From Methylotenera sp. (GTDB lineage Bacteria > Pseudomonadota > Gammaproteobacteria > Burkholderiales > Methylophilaceae): a stretch of DNA of 64,000 nucleotides. Shown here piece by piece: positions 27,156 through 34,079 of this stretch. Numbering within the stretch: position 1 is the stretch's first letter; each line of letters starts with the position of its first letter. The DNA lies in the NCBI RefSeq assembly GCF_029946165.1, contig NZ_JAQSDZ010000006.1, positions 186,001 through 250,000 of the forward strand, given 5' to 3'. The notes under the pieces are model-generated. The model saw only the letters and a program-made list of their open reading frames with translations, was not told the DNA's origin and made no database searches. The position numbers and the translations under genes were made by a program.

Positions 27156-27731
27156 TTAAAGCAGCAATTCTGCCGCCTCAATAATTTGTTTTGATAAAGC
27201 ACCGATGCGCATATGTTTTTGCATCGCCATGGAGCGCAATAAGTTATACGCTTCATCTTCATCAATCTTACGTTGCTTCATAATCAAGCCTTTTGCTCGC
27301 TCGACTAATTTTCTATCACTTAACTTTGTATTTGCTTCAGTTAAAGCCACACGTAAATTCTTAAACTCTTCAAAACGCGCAACTGCCGCATCTATCACTG
27401 GTCGCAACCGTTCATTCGGTATGCTTCCTACAACATAAGCACATACACCTGCTTGCGTCGCCAACTTAATTTGTTCTTTATCACCATCATGCGTAAACAT
27501 CATAATCGGCCGTGGGTCGTTCATGGTCATCACACAAATGTTCTCCAACGTGTCGCGGCTTGGTGAGTCAGTATCAATAATCACAATATCTGGCTGCAAC
27601 TCGCAACAGGCATCATCTAAGTTAACCGTATCTTTTAGATGTGCGATAACTTCGTACCCCGTATCAAGCAGAGATTGCTTGAGTGGTTTGGTACGCTCCA
27701 AATCGTTATCAACAATCATTACTTTTAACAT
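27156..27731 (-). CDS. nasT: NasT-type response regulator with ANTAR RNA-binding domain
   Basis: A 191-residue protein with an N-terminal receiver-like domain (MIVDNDLERTKPL; acidic site in IVIIDTDSPSRD) and a C-terminal ANTAR domain from about residue 135 (KLVERAKGLIMKQRKIDEDEAYNLLRS cut here into its helices). NasT binds two-hairpin leader RNA to prevent termination of nitrate assimilation genes. It is encoded directly upstream of nrtA, whose leader has the matching hairpins. Its usual partner, the nitrate sensor NasS, is not encoded in the window. Confidence 0.93.
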   Translation of the reverse strand: MLKVMIVDNDLERTKPLKQSLLDTGYEVIAHLKDTVNLDDACCELQPDIVIIDTDSPSRDTLENICVMTMNDPRPIMMFTHDGDKEQIKLATQAGVCAYVVGSIPNERLRPVIDAAVARFEEFKNLRVALTEANTKLSDRKLVERAKGLIMKQRKIDEDEAYNLLRSMAMQKHMRIGALSKQIIEAAELLL

Positions 27732-27764
27732 GGCAACTTATCTTTAATACTTTGAATGTATAAA

Positions 27765-27780
27765 AGCAATTAGTGTGCCA
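27765..27780 (-). promoter_or_regulatory. Sigma54 promoter of nasT
   Basis: On the minus strand TGGCACACTAATTGCT is a perfect -24/-12 element (TGGCAC-N5-TTGCW). It lies about 34 bp before the nasT start codon. Two NtrC-like dyads lie about 85-125 bp upstream, a normal enhancer distance. Confidence 0.8.
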
Positions 27781-27865
27781 AAATTTAAAATCATGCCTAT
27801 CGCAATGATTTTGTTAAGTATTTTTATACAGCTTGAATTTTTCGGACAGACAATAAATCAATGTA

Positions 27866-27906
27866 CGCACGCTGAAGGTGCAACTTAAACACACCATTTT
27901 GGTGCA
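27866..27906. promoter_or_regulatory. Two candidate NtrC-binding sites upstream of nasT
   Basis: CACACCATTTTGGTGCA (27890-27906) matches TGCACCNNNNTGGTGCA at 11 of 13 defined positions, including one perfect half. CGCACGCTGAAGGTGCA (27866-27882) matches at 10 of 13. Their starts are 24 bp apart, and a further TGGTGCA half-site is at 27907-27913. Position and spacing fit an NtrC enhancer for the sigma54 promoter at 27765-27780. Confidence 0.65.
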
Positions 27907-27940
27907 TGGTGCACGTTTTTATGATTAATGAGTATGAATA

Positions 27941-27962
27941 TTTAGAGGATAAATCCTCTAAA
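27941..27962 (-). terminator. Palindrome after hflX, probable terminator
   Basis: Perfect 10-bp inverted repeat TTTAGAGGAT / ATCCTCTAAA with a 2-base centre, 3 bp after the hflX stop codon. The only T tract is the end of the stem, so efficiency is uncertain. Confidence 0.6.
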
Positions 27963-27965
27963 TAG

Positions 27966-29333
27966 TTAATCCAGAACACTACCTTGAACTTGTTCACGCA
28001 ACTTATTAATAGCCTCAGCTTCGCCGCGCACCTTTAAAAAGGCGCCATCATTATCTGAGCGTTCTTCCAATACTTGGCAACTTGCATAGATTTTCCCGCG
28101 CCACTGCTGCGCTGACCAAGGTAAAAATAGCTCCGCCTCAATCAAATCTTGCTGAAAAAATGCAACGATAGTTTGGTGAAGTTTAGCCACATCGTCAGGA
28201 TTACGTGCGCTCATGACAATGCAATCAGGGTACTTTGCGCGCAGCGCTGCTTCACACTCGGCTTGCGCTGCCGCGTCGCCCACATAATCAATTTTGTTAA
28301 AAATACGCAGCCGCGGCACTACATCCGCACCAATTTCCTCAAGCACTTCATTAGTCACTTCAAGTTGACGCACAAAGCCAGGGTCGCTTGCATCAACGAC
28401 GTGTAGTAATAAAGAGGCATCTAATGCTTCATCTAATGTTGATTTAAACGAGGCTACTAAACCATGAGGGAGGTTTTTAATAAAACCCACGGTATCACTC
28501 ACAAGAATGCGCGGCACGCTTTCAGGGTAAAGAGAACGTACGGTGGTATCTAACGTGGCAAACAGTTTATTAGCGACCAACACCTCACTACCAGTTAATG
28601 CGCGCATCAAAGTGGATTTACCTGCATTGGTATAGCCTACCAGCGCGATGCCTGCAATGCCTTGGCGCTCTTGACGTCTGGCACGTTGCGTTTTGCGCTC
28701 AGCATCCATCGCCACAATTTCAAGTTGTAGCTCGGCGATACGATCACGAATTTTACGTCTATCTAATTCAGTTTGCGATTCGCCCGCGCCACGACCGCCT
28801 TCACCACTGCGTTGCCGGCCTTGCGAACCTGCCAACTTTGCCGCTTCGCGCATGCGTGGCGCCATGTAGCCAAGGCGAGCAATCTCAACCTGCGCACGCG
28901 CCGCACGTGAGCGGGCATTTCGGTGAAAAATCTCTAAAATCACCATGGTGCGATCCATCACAACGCAACCCACTTCCAGCTCTAGATTACGCGCTTGAGA
29001 AGGCGATATTTCATGGTCAACCAACAGCGTATTGATTTCTATGTCACCCAAGTTAAGGCCGCCCAAGTTAGCAGCAACTTCTTCGACCTCAGTGATTTCG
29101 TATTCATTATTCACATAATCGCGAATTTCTTGCCGCTTACCTGCTCCCAAATAAGCCGTCACATCAAAGCCAGCGCGTTTCTGCACAAAGGTTTTAACTA
29201 CCGTAAAGCCCAATGTTTTAGCCAGTTCGCGCAACTCGTTTAACGAGGCGTCAAACTCAATGTCTGTGACACTTGGGACTTGAACTGCAGCCACGATGGC
29301 GTAATTAGGCTTCTCTTTAACTTCTTTTTGCAT
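27966..29333 (-). CDS. hflX: GTPase HflX
   Basis: A 455-residue ribosome-associated GTPase that splits stalled 70S ribosomes. The N-terminal HflX domain includes GAGKRQEIRDYV, LVDHEISPSQARNLE and the glycine-rich linker GSQGRQRSGEGGRGAGE. The G domain has G1 GYTNAGKST near residue 231, G3 DTVGFIKNLPHGLV and G4 NKID. It often follows hfq, but no hfq is upstream here. The 568 bp upstream hold repeats and the end of the cassette array. Confidence 0.95.
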   Translation of the reverse strand: MQKEVKEKPNYAIVAAVQVPSVTDIEFDASLNELRELAKTLGFTVVKTFVQKRAGFDVTAYLGAGKRQEIRDYVNNEYEITEVEEVAANLGGLNLGDIEINTLLVDHEISPSQARNLELEVGCVVMDRTMVILEIFHRNARSRAARAQVEIARLGYMAPRMREAAKLAGSQGRQRSGEGGRGAGESQTELDRRKIRDRIAELQLEIVAMDAERKTQRARRQERQGIAGIALVGYTNAGKSTLMRALTGSEVLVANKLFATLDTTVRSLYPESVPRILVSDTVGFIKNLPHGLVASFKSTLDEALDASLLLHVVDASDPGFVRQLEVTNEVLEEIGADVVPRLRIFNKIDYVGDAAAQAECEAALRAKYPDCIVMSARNPDDVAKLHQTIVAFFQQDLIEAELFLPWSAQQWRGKIYASCQVLEERSDNDGAFLKVRGEAEAINKLREQVQGSVLD

Positions 29334-29382
29334 GAGGAAATAATATTGATTGATTAAGCGAAGGCAGATAGTACCTTAAAAG

Positions 29383-29418
29383 CACTAAATAACCTGCATT
29401 ATCAATGCTTAACCGAAT
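29383..29418 (+). repeat. 36-bp direct repeat, left copy (flanks the cassette segment)
   Basis: CACTAAATAACCTGCATTAT followed by 16 more bases. It is 34/36 identical and in the same orientation as 31905-31940. The right copy includes the last codons and stop of nnrS. The two copies bracket the segment that carries the integron cassettes and palindromic repeats. Confidence 0.85.
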
Positions 29419-29568
29419 AACCGAATTGATTTTTGTAGGGTGGCGTAATGTGGGTGGAGACGAAGCCGATACCCACAAACAATGTCACAAATAGACAGAA
29501 GCAAGCTGGAATGGTAATTAAATAACCAGCCGATAAACCGCCACATTGCTAATCCCCTGTTAACGCGC

Positions 29569-29661
29569 CTGAGATTAATATTACTTTTGGAGGTTTTCGG
29601 CAAGCGGCTGTCTGAGTGTAGCGAGTTTCCGCTTGTCGTCCAAAAGTAATATTAATCTCAG
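29569..29661. repeat. Large palindromic element (23-bp perfect arms)
   Basis: CTGAGATTAATATTACTTTTGGA-type arms, given here by position: 29569-29591 is the exact reverse complement of 29639-29661. The centre contains a further imperfect inverted repeat (GGCAAGCGG / CCGCTTGTC), so the whole 93 bp folds into one long hairpin. It lies in a gene-free stretch and looks like an intergenic palindromic repeat family member. Confidence 0.8.
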
Positions 29662-29749
29662 AAAACAAGCGGTAGGGGGTGAATTTCACAACCGACTTAG
29701 TGCTTTAGCACTTAGCGAGGTTGGGGATGCCCCTTGCGGGTATACTTTG

Positions 29750-29783
29750 GTTACTTTCTTTTGGACAAGCAAAAGAAAGTAAC
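29750..29783. repeat. Palindrome with 14-bp arms
   Basis: GTTACTTTCTTTTG and CAAAAGAAAGTAAC are perfect inverted repeats around GACAAG. I have an impression that similar motifs recur between genes in many proteobacteria, but copy number here cannot be judged from one window. Confidence 0.75.
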
Positions 29784-29839
29784 TCGCCCGTCGCGCGAGA
29801 GCGACAACTTACCTAAGGCTTAATGCCTTTCAGTTAAAT

Positions 29840-29865
29840 GTTGGGCTTCACAAGTTAAGCCCAAC
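29840..29865. repeat. GTTGGGCTT palindrome abutting the leftmost attC
   Basis: GTTGGGCTT and AAGCCCAAC flank an 8-base loop. The right arm overlaps the expected R' end of the leftmost attC site, suggesting this repeat has replaced or disrupted that half of the attC. Confidence 0.65.
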
Positions 29866-29907
29866 CTACCGAGCTTTAGCACGTCCCGCTTGATGAATGG
29901 GTTAAGC
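29859..29907 (-). other. attC site A (truncated or disrupted)
   Basis: On the minus strand R'' GCTTAAC overlaps the stop codon of the 164-residue ORF. CCATTCATCAAGCGGGACG and TGCTAAAGC follow, closely matching attC site C. The second half then departs from the attC pattern and runs into the GTTGGGCTT palindrome, leaving 49 nt. Confidence 0.7.
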
Positions 29908-30396
29908 AATTTTTTGTGAGGGTACACTTTTATTCCACCTTGTTTTTGGATTTACTTCAAAACCTAAATTTTTGAGCCTAGCAACTTCTGTTTTAAGTTT
30001 TACAACTGCTTTTAAGAGTTTTTTACCTTTTAAGTTATGGTATTTTTCTGTGGCATCAACAACTGATATAACTTTAGGGCTTGTATTAACAATGTGCCCA
30101 CATGGTATGAGTATAACGATGTTTCTTTGCGGTTGAATTTCTTGTACTGAGTTTTCACCCATAAGCATAGGGAAGAATATTTCACCCCTAGAATCTTTCG
30201 CTTCAATTCGCTCAAGATAAATACTATCTTTTGTTGGGTTAATGATTTTTATCCAAAAGGCAATATAGTTGCCAACCCCATCTTCATTAGGTTCGTCTGA
30301 TGTACCACACTCAAGCTTTAACCTTGAGCAATTAAACGCTAATTGAACTAGGCTAATTACAGCGGTAAACGGAAACTTAAATAAGGCTTCAATCAT
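29902..30396 (-). CDS. Cassette-borne hypothetical protein
   Basis: A 164-residue protein I do not recognise. An N-terminal hydrophobic stretch (FPFTAVISLVQLAFN, residues 8-22) may be a membrane anchor or buried helix. It is followed by a beta-rich middle with IAFWIKIINPTKDSIYLERI, which resembles an immunoglobulin-like sandwich, and a basic C-terminus. Its TAA stop lies inside the R'' box of attC A, a typical integron cassette feature. The preceding attC B ends about 12 bp before the ATG, leaving little room for a promoter, so expression probably depends on an upstream cassette. Confidence 0.75.
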   Translation of the reverse strand: MIEALFKFPFTAVISLVQLAFNCSRLKLECGTSDEPNEDGVGNYIAFWIKIINPTKDSIYLERIEAKDSRGEIFFPMLMGENSVQEIQPQRNIVILIPCGHIVNTSPKVISVVDATEKYHNLKGKKLLKAVVKLKTEVARLKNLGFEVNPKTRWNKSVPSQKIA

Positions 30397-30408
30397 TTTG
30401 TTGTAATT

Positions 30409-30477
30409 GCCTAACGTCTGAATTAACCGGCTGGCGCGGTTTTATCGCGCCAGTCCGTGTTGAATGATGTGTTAGCC
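30409..30477 (-). other. attC site B (complete, 69 bp)
   Basis: On the minus strand it runs from GGCTAAC (R'') through an ATTCA-containing L'' region, a perfect GGCGCG / CGCGCC stem, and TTAATTCAGA to GTTAGGC (R'). Box order and the extrahelical-base-prone stem match classical attC sites. Confidence 0.88.
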
Positions 30478-31263
30478 AACAGGCTGGTTCGTAACAGGGG
30501 GTGAAATATGAATTTCACTTCCATCGGGTAACTTAATTCGCTCGGGGCCATAGAAATCTCTCCGTATTCTTAGCTCTTCATAGAGCAGACCATTATGGAT
30601 ATGACTGAAATTCGGCTCGTTACTATTCAGCCATTCATCAGTCATGAAATCTGGTGGTTGAAGCTGGGAGCCTGTTTTTTCTATTCTGGCTTGCCCATAA
30701 TCCTTTTTATAGCGCGCCCCTTCGTCAGCTTGCTCTGGGTGTTTAAGCGCCGCATCACGGATTTTTGCAAAATCCGAATGAATTTTGTTCAGTGCACCTT
30801 GTGCGCATGCCTCAACATGCGTCTTCAGTTTCAAAACGCTTTCAGCGTTTATTGGGTACGCAAGGCACTTGTTGGATACCGCAACCGACACCGGAATAGA
30901 AAATCCGCTCGGATTAACGGAGAGGCAAAACTGCAATATTCTCGGCTCGATACTTTCCAGATCATCGTGGGCAACTAACGTATTTCGGAGTTCTACGAGA
31001 TGGATGTGTATTGCGTTGTCGAAACCTTTTTCGTTTTTTAAGTGACGCACAGGGTAACGAGTTTTTCCAAAAGAGGTTTCGGTTTCAACAAATGGCTTGG
31101 CGTACTTGACAACGGCAAAGCAGAAAACAGATGAGAGAAGAATGTGATCACCAGTAGGAATGAGTGCCACGAACCGATCAAACGCATGTAGGGAGCCTAC
31201 AAGATTCTGATAAGCTTTGATGCCGAGCTTGGCGTCATTGCTGGACTGAGTATGGGCGTTCAT
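30472..31263 (-). CDS. Cassette-borne hypothetical protein with HEPN-like motif
   Basis: A 263-residue protein without a family I can name. The N-terminal half is helical and contains VELRNTLVAHDDLES. The R-x5-H spacing (Arg93, His99) and flanking hydrophobic/acidic pattern resemble the catalytic motif of HEPN RNases. The C-terminal third is polar with repeated prolines. An upstream ATG at 31290 lies inside attC C, so the ATG at 31263 is the likely start. The TAA stop overlaps R'' of attC B. A toxin or antiphage role is conceivable, since cassettes are enriched in such genes, but this is conjecture. Confidence 0.75.
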   Translation of the reverse strand: MNAHTQSSNDAKLGIKAYQNLVGSLHAFDRFVALIPTGDHILLSSVFCFAVVKYAKPFVETETSFGKTRYPVRHLKNEKGFDNAIHIHLVELRNTLVAHDDLESIEPRILQFCLSVNPSGFSIPVSVAVSNKCLAYPINAESVLKLKTHVEACAQGALNKIHSDFAKIRDAALKHPEQADEGARYKKDYGQARIEKTGSQLQPPDFMTDEWLNSNEPNFSHIHNGLLYEELRIRRDFYGPERIKLPDGSEIHISPPVTNQPVG

Positions 31264-31274
31264 TTTGAATTGGT

Positions 31275-31334
31275 GGCTAACGTTTGACATAAGGGGCGCG
31301 CTTTAGCGCGTCCCACTTGATGGATGGGTTATGT
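31275..31334 (-). other. attC site C (complete, 60 bp)
   Basis: On the minus strand it runs from ACATAAC (R'') through CCATCCATCAAGTGGGACG, a GCGC-TAAA-GCGC hairpin and CCCTTATGTCAAAC to GTTAGCC (R'). It shares its left half almost base for base with attC A, as expected for sites from one array. Confidence 0.86.
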
Positions 31335-31335
31335 T

Positions 31336-31620
31336 TCATATGCCTGATATTTTTAGTTGAATTTCTCTTTCATGACTTGAGGGAGTTATTTTTAGTTCAC
31401 AGTTTCCGAGTGATGCTCTTACAGGCCAAGCTGCTTCCTCTCCAATAACTTGGATAGAGAGTAATTCATTAGGAAATGTTATAGGGTAGACCAATGGAAG
31501 CTTCTCGACTCCAGGCGCTAACAGAAGCTTTATATTCTGAATTAGTAGCCCATTCGAATACAGCTTGTAATAAGCCGTTTCGTGCTTTATGCCAACCGAT
31601 GTGGTATTTGCCTTTGGCAC
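31336..31620 (-). CDS. Cassette-borne small hypothetical protein (GTG start)
   Basis: A 94-residue protein with alternating hydrophobic residues (YYKLYSNGLLIQNIKLLL, LPLVYPITFPNELLSIQVIG) suggesting an all-beta fold. The GTG start at 31620 is supported by GAGGGAG 3 bases upstream. The TGA stop is 1 bp before the R'' box of attC C. It is preceded after 12 bp by a 47-residue membrane ORF in the same cassette, which suggests a two-protein unit. No known family. Confidence 0.7.
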   Translation of the reverse strand: MPKANTTSVGIKHETAYYKLYSNGLLIQNIKLLLAPGVEKLPLVYPITFPNELLSIQVIGEEAAWPVRASLGNCELKITPSSHEREIQLKISGI

Positions 31621-31632
31621 TTCTCCCTCTTT

Positions 31633-31776
31633 TTACAATTTGACTTGAAACTTAACCCCCAACATCTCTATTGCAAATTCAGTTAGTTTGTTTCTGTAAT
31701 AGAACAAGAGCGCCAGAACCAAAACGGGCCAAGCCAGTGTTTGGGTCATACCGTTAATAAACTCGAGATGGGTCAT
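31633..31776 (-). CDS. Cassette-borne 47-residue single-pass membrane protein
   Basis: Begins MTHLEFINGMTQTLAWPV, has one hydrophobic helix (TLAWPVLVLALLFYY, about residues 13-27), then a basic stop-transfer RNKL and a short tail ending QVKL. It starts 15 bp inside the cassette after the GTTATGT core and ends 12 bp before the 94-residue ORF. The ribosome-binding site is weak. Size and topology resemble small membrane partners in two-gene toxin or immunity cassettes, but no homologue is recognised. Confidence 0.5.
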   Translation of the reverse strand: MTHLEFINGMTQTLAWPVLVLALLFYYRNKLTEFAIEMLGVKFQVKL

Positions 31777-31904
31777 ATGCAATTTTCTGAAACATAACCT
31801 AAAATAACCATCCTAAACGACGCTTTATATTCCGTCAAATAGCATAGGCACTATAACAATAGAAAGATGGCCGCATTCTCACAATATCGAATTGGGCTTA
31901 AGAT

Positions 31905-31940
31905 CACTAAATTACCTGCATTATAAATGCTTAACCGAAT
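31905..31940 (+). repeat. 36-bp direct repeat, right copy (overlaps nnrS 3' end)
   Basis: Right-hand partner of 29383-29418, with two mismatches in 36. Its last ten bases encode the final residues and stop codon of nnrS on the minus strand. Confidence 0.85.
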
Positions 31941-33133
31941 GCTCCATCCGCTCTTGGTTTGAGCAAAATTGGTGTATATATCACCACAAAAACTGCAAAA
32001 CTTAGTGTCCATAAAATAGCTGCTATTAGCATCCAGCTCACATAAAACTCAGAAGCATATATAGGCACAGCTGCACGGAATAACAGGCTAACAACTAAAC
32101 CCGCAAAAGCCAGCCCTAACCATCGTGAAGGTTTTCTAACATCTCGCCCAGTATGACCTAATGCTACACGCGACATCATACTGAGCGCCATTAAGCCTAT
32201 GCCTCCAATAGTGAAAATATGCAAAGTCAGAATAAATAAGCTGCTGTATAGCGCTTGTAAACCGTAAAAGAAAAATCCAACATTAATAAACCAAGCTGAT
32301 AAATATAAGCTCCACAATAAAGGCACTCTCCATATTCCCGCCGCATGCCAGTTAATTAAGCGATAGCCGTTTAATACAAACAAAGTCCAAGCAAACAGCG
32401 CGGTTAAATAAGGTGTTTGTATAAATATAGCGTTGATGAATAATGCGACAAAAAATACCAATATGCTGATGTCTAGCCATTTAGATTGTTTTAGCTGAAC
32501 TCTGGTATCTGTACCCCGTTCAATAAAGAATGGTATGACACGTCTGCCTATCATTAAAATCAGGCTAATAAACAATAATACCGCGCCATTGATGGCATAT
32601 TGCATACCGCTGGTGATTACGCCAAAGCATCCAAGATAAAAAACGATGTTGCCCACCCATAATAAGACCACTTTACTAACAACTGCGAGCTGCTTCCATT
32701 GTTTAGCTTTAACGATTGGCATAGCAATCGCAACGATTAACATTAAGCCAAATAGTAAGTCCGCACCCGCAACCCAAGGCAATTGAGCAGTACCAAACAG
32801 AAATAGCACTCGAGCAGCACACCAAAGCGCAAACAATACCATTAATGGCTTTCCAAATACGGTTGGAACCCCTGTCCAATTTTTAACGGCGGTGAGTAAG
32901 AATCCTGCTACTACAGCCATGCCGTAGCCATAGAGCATTTCATGTGCGTGCCACTGGCTGACAGAAATATTTTCAATGCTTACGGAAATATAAGATAAAT
33001 ATATAAGCATCCAAGCGACCATCGAAATAATGGCAAAAATACTCGCGCCTAAAAAGAAAGGTCGAAAACCAAGATTAAATAGTGCAAATTTATTTGCATT
33101 TTCTACACTAGGTTTATTAATGTTAATTTGCAT
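31931..33133 (-). CDS. nnrS: NnrS family membrane protein
   Basis: A 400-residue polytopic protein with about twelve membrane helices. Typical NnrS stretches are FNLGFRPFFLGASIFA, SQWHAHEMLYGYGMAVVAGFLLTAV, PFFIERGTD and LHIFTIGGIGLMALSMMSRVALGHTGR; the WHAHEM histidines and LHxF/GHTGR are likely haem or copper ligands. NnrS proteins relieve nitric-oxide and nitrosative stress. It is monocistronic. The 3' end is duplicated 2.5 kb away, beyond the cassette array. Confidence 0.93.
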   Translation of the reverse strand: MQININKPSVENANKFALFNLGFRPFFLGASIFAIISMVAWMLIYLSYISVSIENISVSQWHAHEMLYGYGMAVVAGFLLTAVKNWTGVPTVFGKPLMVLFALWCAARVLFLFGTAQLPWVAGADLLFGLMLIVAIAMPIVKAKQWKQLAVVSKVVLLWVGNIVFYLGCFGVITSGMQYAINGAVLLFISLILMIGRRVIPFFIERGTDTRVQLKQSKWLDISILVFFVALFINAIFIQTPYLTALFAWTLFVLNGYRLINWHAAGIWRVPLLWSLYLSAWFINVGFFFYGLQALYSSLFILTLHIFTIGGIGLMALSMMSRVALGHTGRDVRKPSRWLGLAFAGLVVSLLFRAAVPIYASEFYVSWMLIAAILWTLSFAVFVVIYTPILLKPRADGAFG

Positions 33134-33254
33134 AATGTTTAATAGTTCCGACCTAAAATTTAGTGAGCTTGGCTCAACTACGAGAATAAAATTACGTAGA
33201 TAATAGTAACTTGATTACTCATCATTACTCTTGATTCATCTCAAGAATAAATAA

Positions 33255-33875
33255 ATGTTAATAAATACTTACCCCTTTCAGCAAGCCACCGAATTTTTAA
33301 CTAGCTTAGACGCCGATTGGGCGCAACTAATCGCGACAGTTGGAGAGTGTAAATTTGAGCAAAAGTCTGAGCGCGAGCCTTACGAAGCCTTAATCCGTGC
33401 AGTCGCTTATCAGCAATTACACGCCAAAGCCGCTGATGCCATTATCAAGCGATTAATGGCCATTTATGGTGATGCGTTTCCTGCACCTTCACAATTATTA
33501 GCCACCGACTTTGATAGCTTGAGAGCTTGTGGGTTTTCTGCGCGCAAAACTGTAACGATACTCGGCATTGCACAAGGGGCTATTTCTGGGCTTGTTCCCA
33601 GTAGAGTCATTGCACATACCATGACAGATGAAGATTTAATTGTCCGCCTATCGTCGCTTAAAGGTATAGGTCGCTGGACGGTTGAAATGTTACTGATGTT
33701 CACCATGGCGCGCATGGACGTTCTGCCCGCCGATGATTTTGGGATTGTGCAAGGTTATAAACGACTGAAAAATCTTGAGCTTGCGCCAAAGCGCAAAGAA
33801 ATCACTGAAATTGGCAAAGCATGGAGCCCGTATCGCACGATTGCTAGCTGGTATTTGTGGCATGTGCCAAAATAG
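33255..33875 (+). CDS. DNA-3-methyladenine glycosylase, AlkA-like (HhH-GPD)
   Basis: A 206-residue helix-hairpin-helix glycosylase that excises alkylated bases. The HhH and catalytic aspartate are in LSSLKGIGRWTVEMLLMF followed by MDVLPADDFGIVQG; an earlier conserved segment is AYQQLHAKAADAIIKRL. It lacks the N-terminal AlkA beta domain and the Ada domain, matching compact Mag-type glycosylases. It complements the AlkB at 7.8 kb for alkylation repair. The C-terminal WSPYRTIASWYLW is a family hallmark. Confidence 0.93.
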   Translation: MLINTYPFQQATEFLTSLDADWAQLIATVGECKFEQKSEREPYEALIRAVAYQQLHAKAADAIIKRLMAIYGDAFPAPSQLLATDFDSLRACGFSARKTVTILGIAQGAISGLVPSRVIAHTMTDEDLIVRLSSLKGIGRWTVEMLLMFTMARMDVLPADDFGIVQGYKRLKNLELAPKRKEITEIGKAWSPYRTIASWYLWHVPK

Positions 33876-34079
33876 CGTTTGATAATTCAGCTAAATAAGC
33901 AGTGCGCCTAATCTATATCGGCAGAGTCACACTAGGTCAATGACGACTCATCGGACTATTTGCATAGTCTTACTGCCTTATTCACAGCACTACTGGCTAT
34001 TTTAGCATTTAGAATTATTTTACACATTTTTTAACTACCTTTTTATTTTCGAAATTGTTTTAATGTTATAAGTTTATTC

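Larger units (their letters stand above)
29859..31798 (-). mobile_element. Integron gene-cassette array without integrase (CALIN)
   Basis: Three cassettes in tandem on the minus strand, each an ORF (or two) followed closely by an attC site. The rightmost cassette begins at a GTTATGT core (31792-31798). The cassette test holds: each cassette's R'' box is the reverse complement of its own 5' core (ACATAAC/GTTATGT and GGCTAAC/GTTAGCC exactly; GCTTAAC against GTTAGGC with one mismatch). That is expected because they join in the excised circle. No intI gene or recognisable attI lies on either side, where hflX and nnrS stand. The array is therefore a cluster of attC sites lacking integrase. Confidence 0.88.

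Noticed and set aside
29409-29603. 64-codon minus-strand ORF beside the cassette array
   Set aside because: It runs through the direct repeat and into the arm of the large palindrome; no ribosome-binding site or recognisable composition.
31799-31904. Possible attI site to the right of the first cassette core
   Set aside because: Only the GTTATGT core is convincing. No integrase gene or known attI pattern adjoins it, so I left it unassigned.
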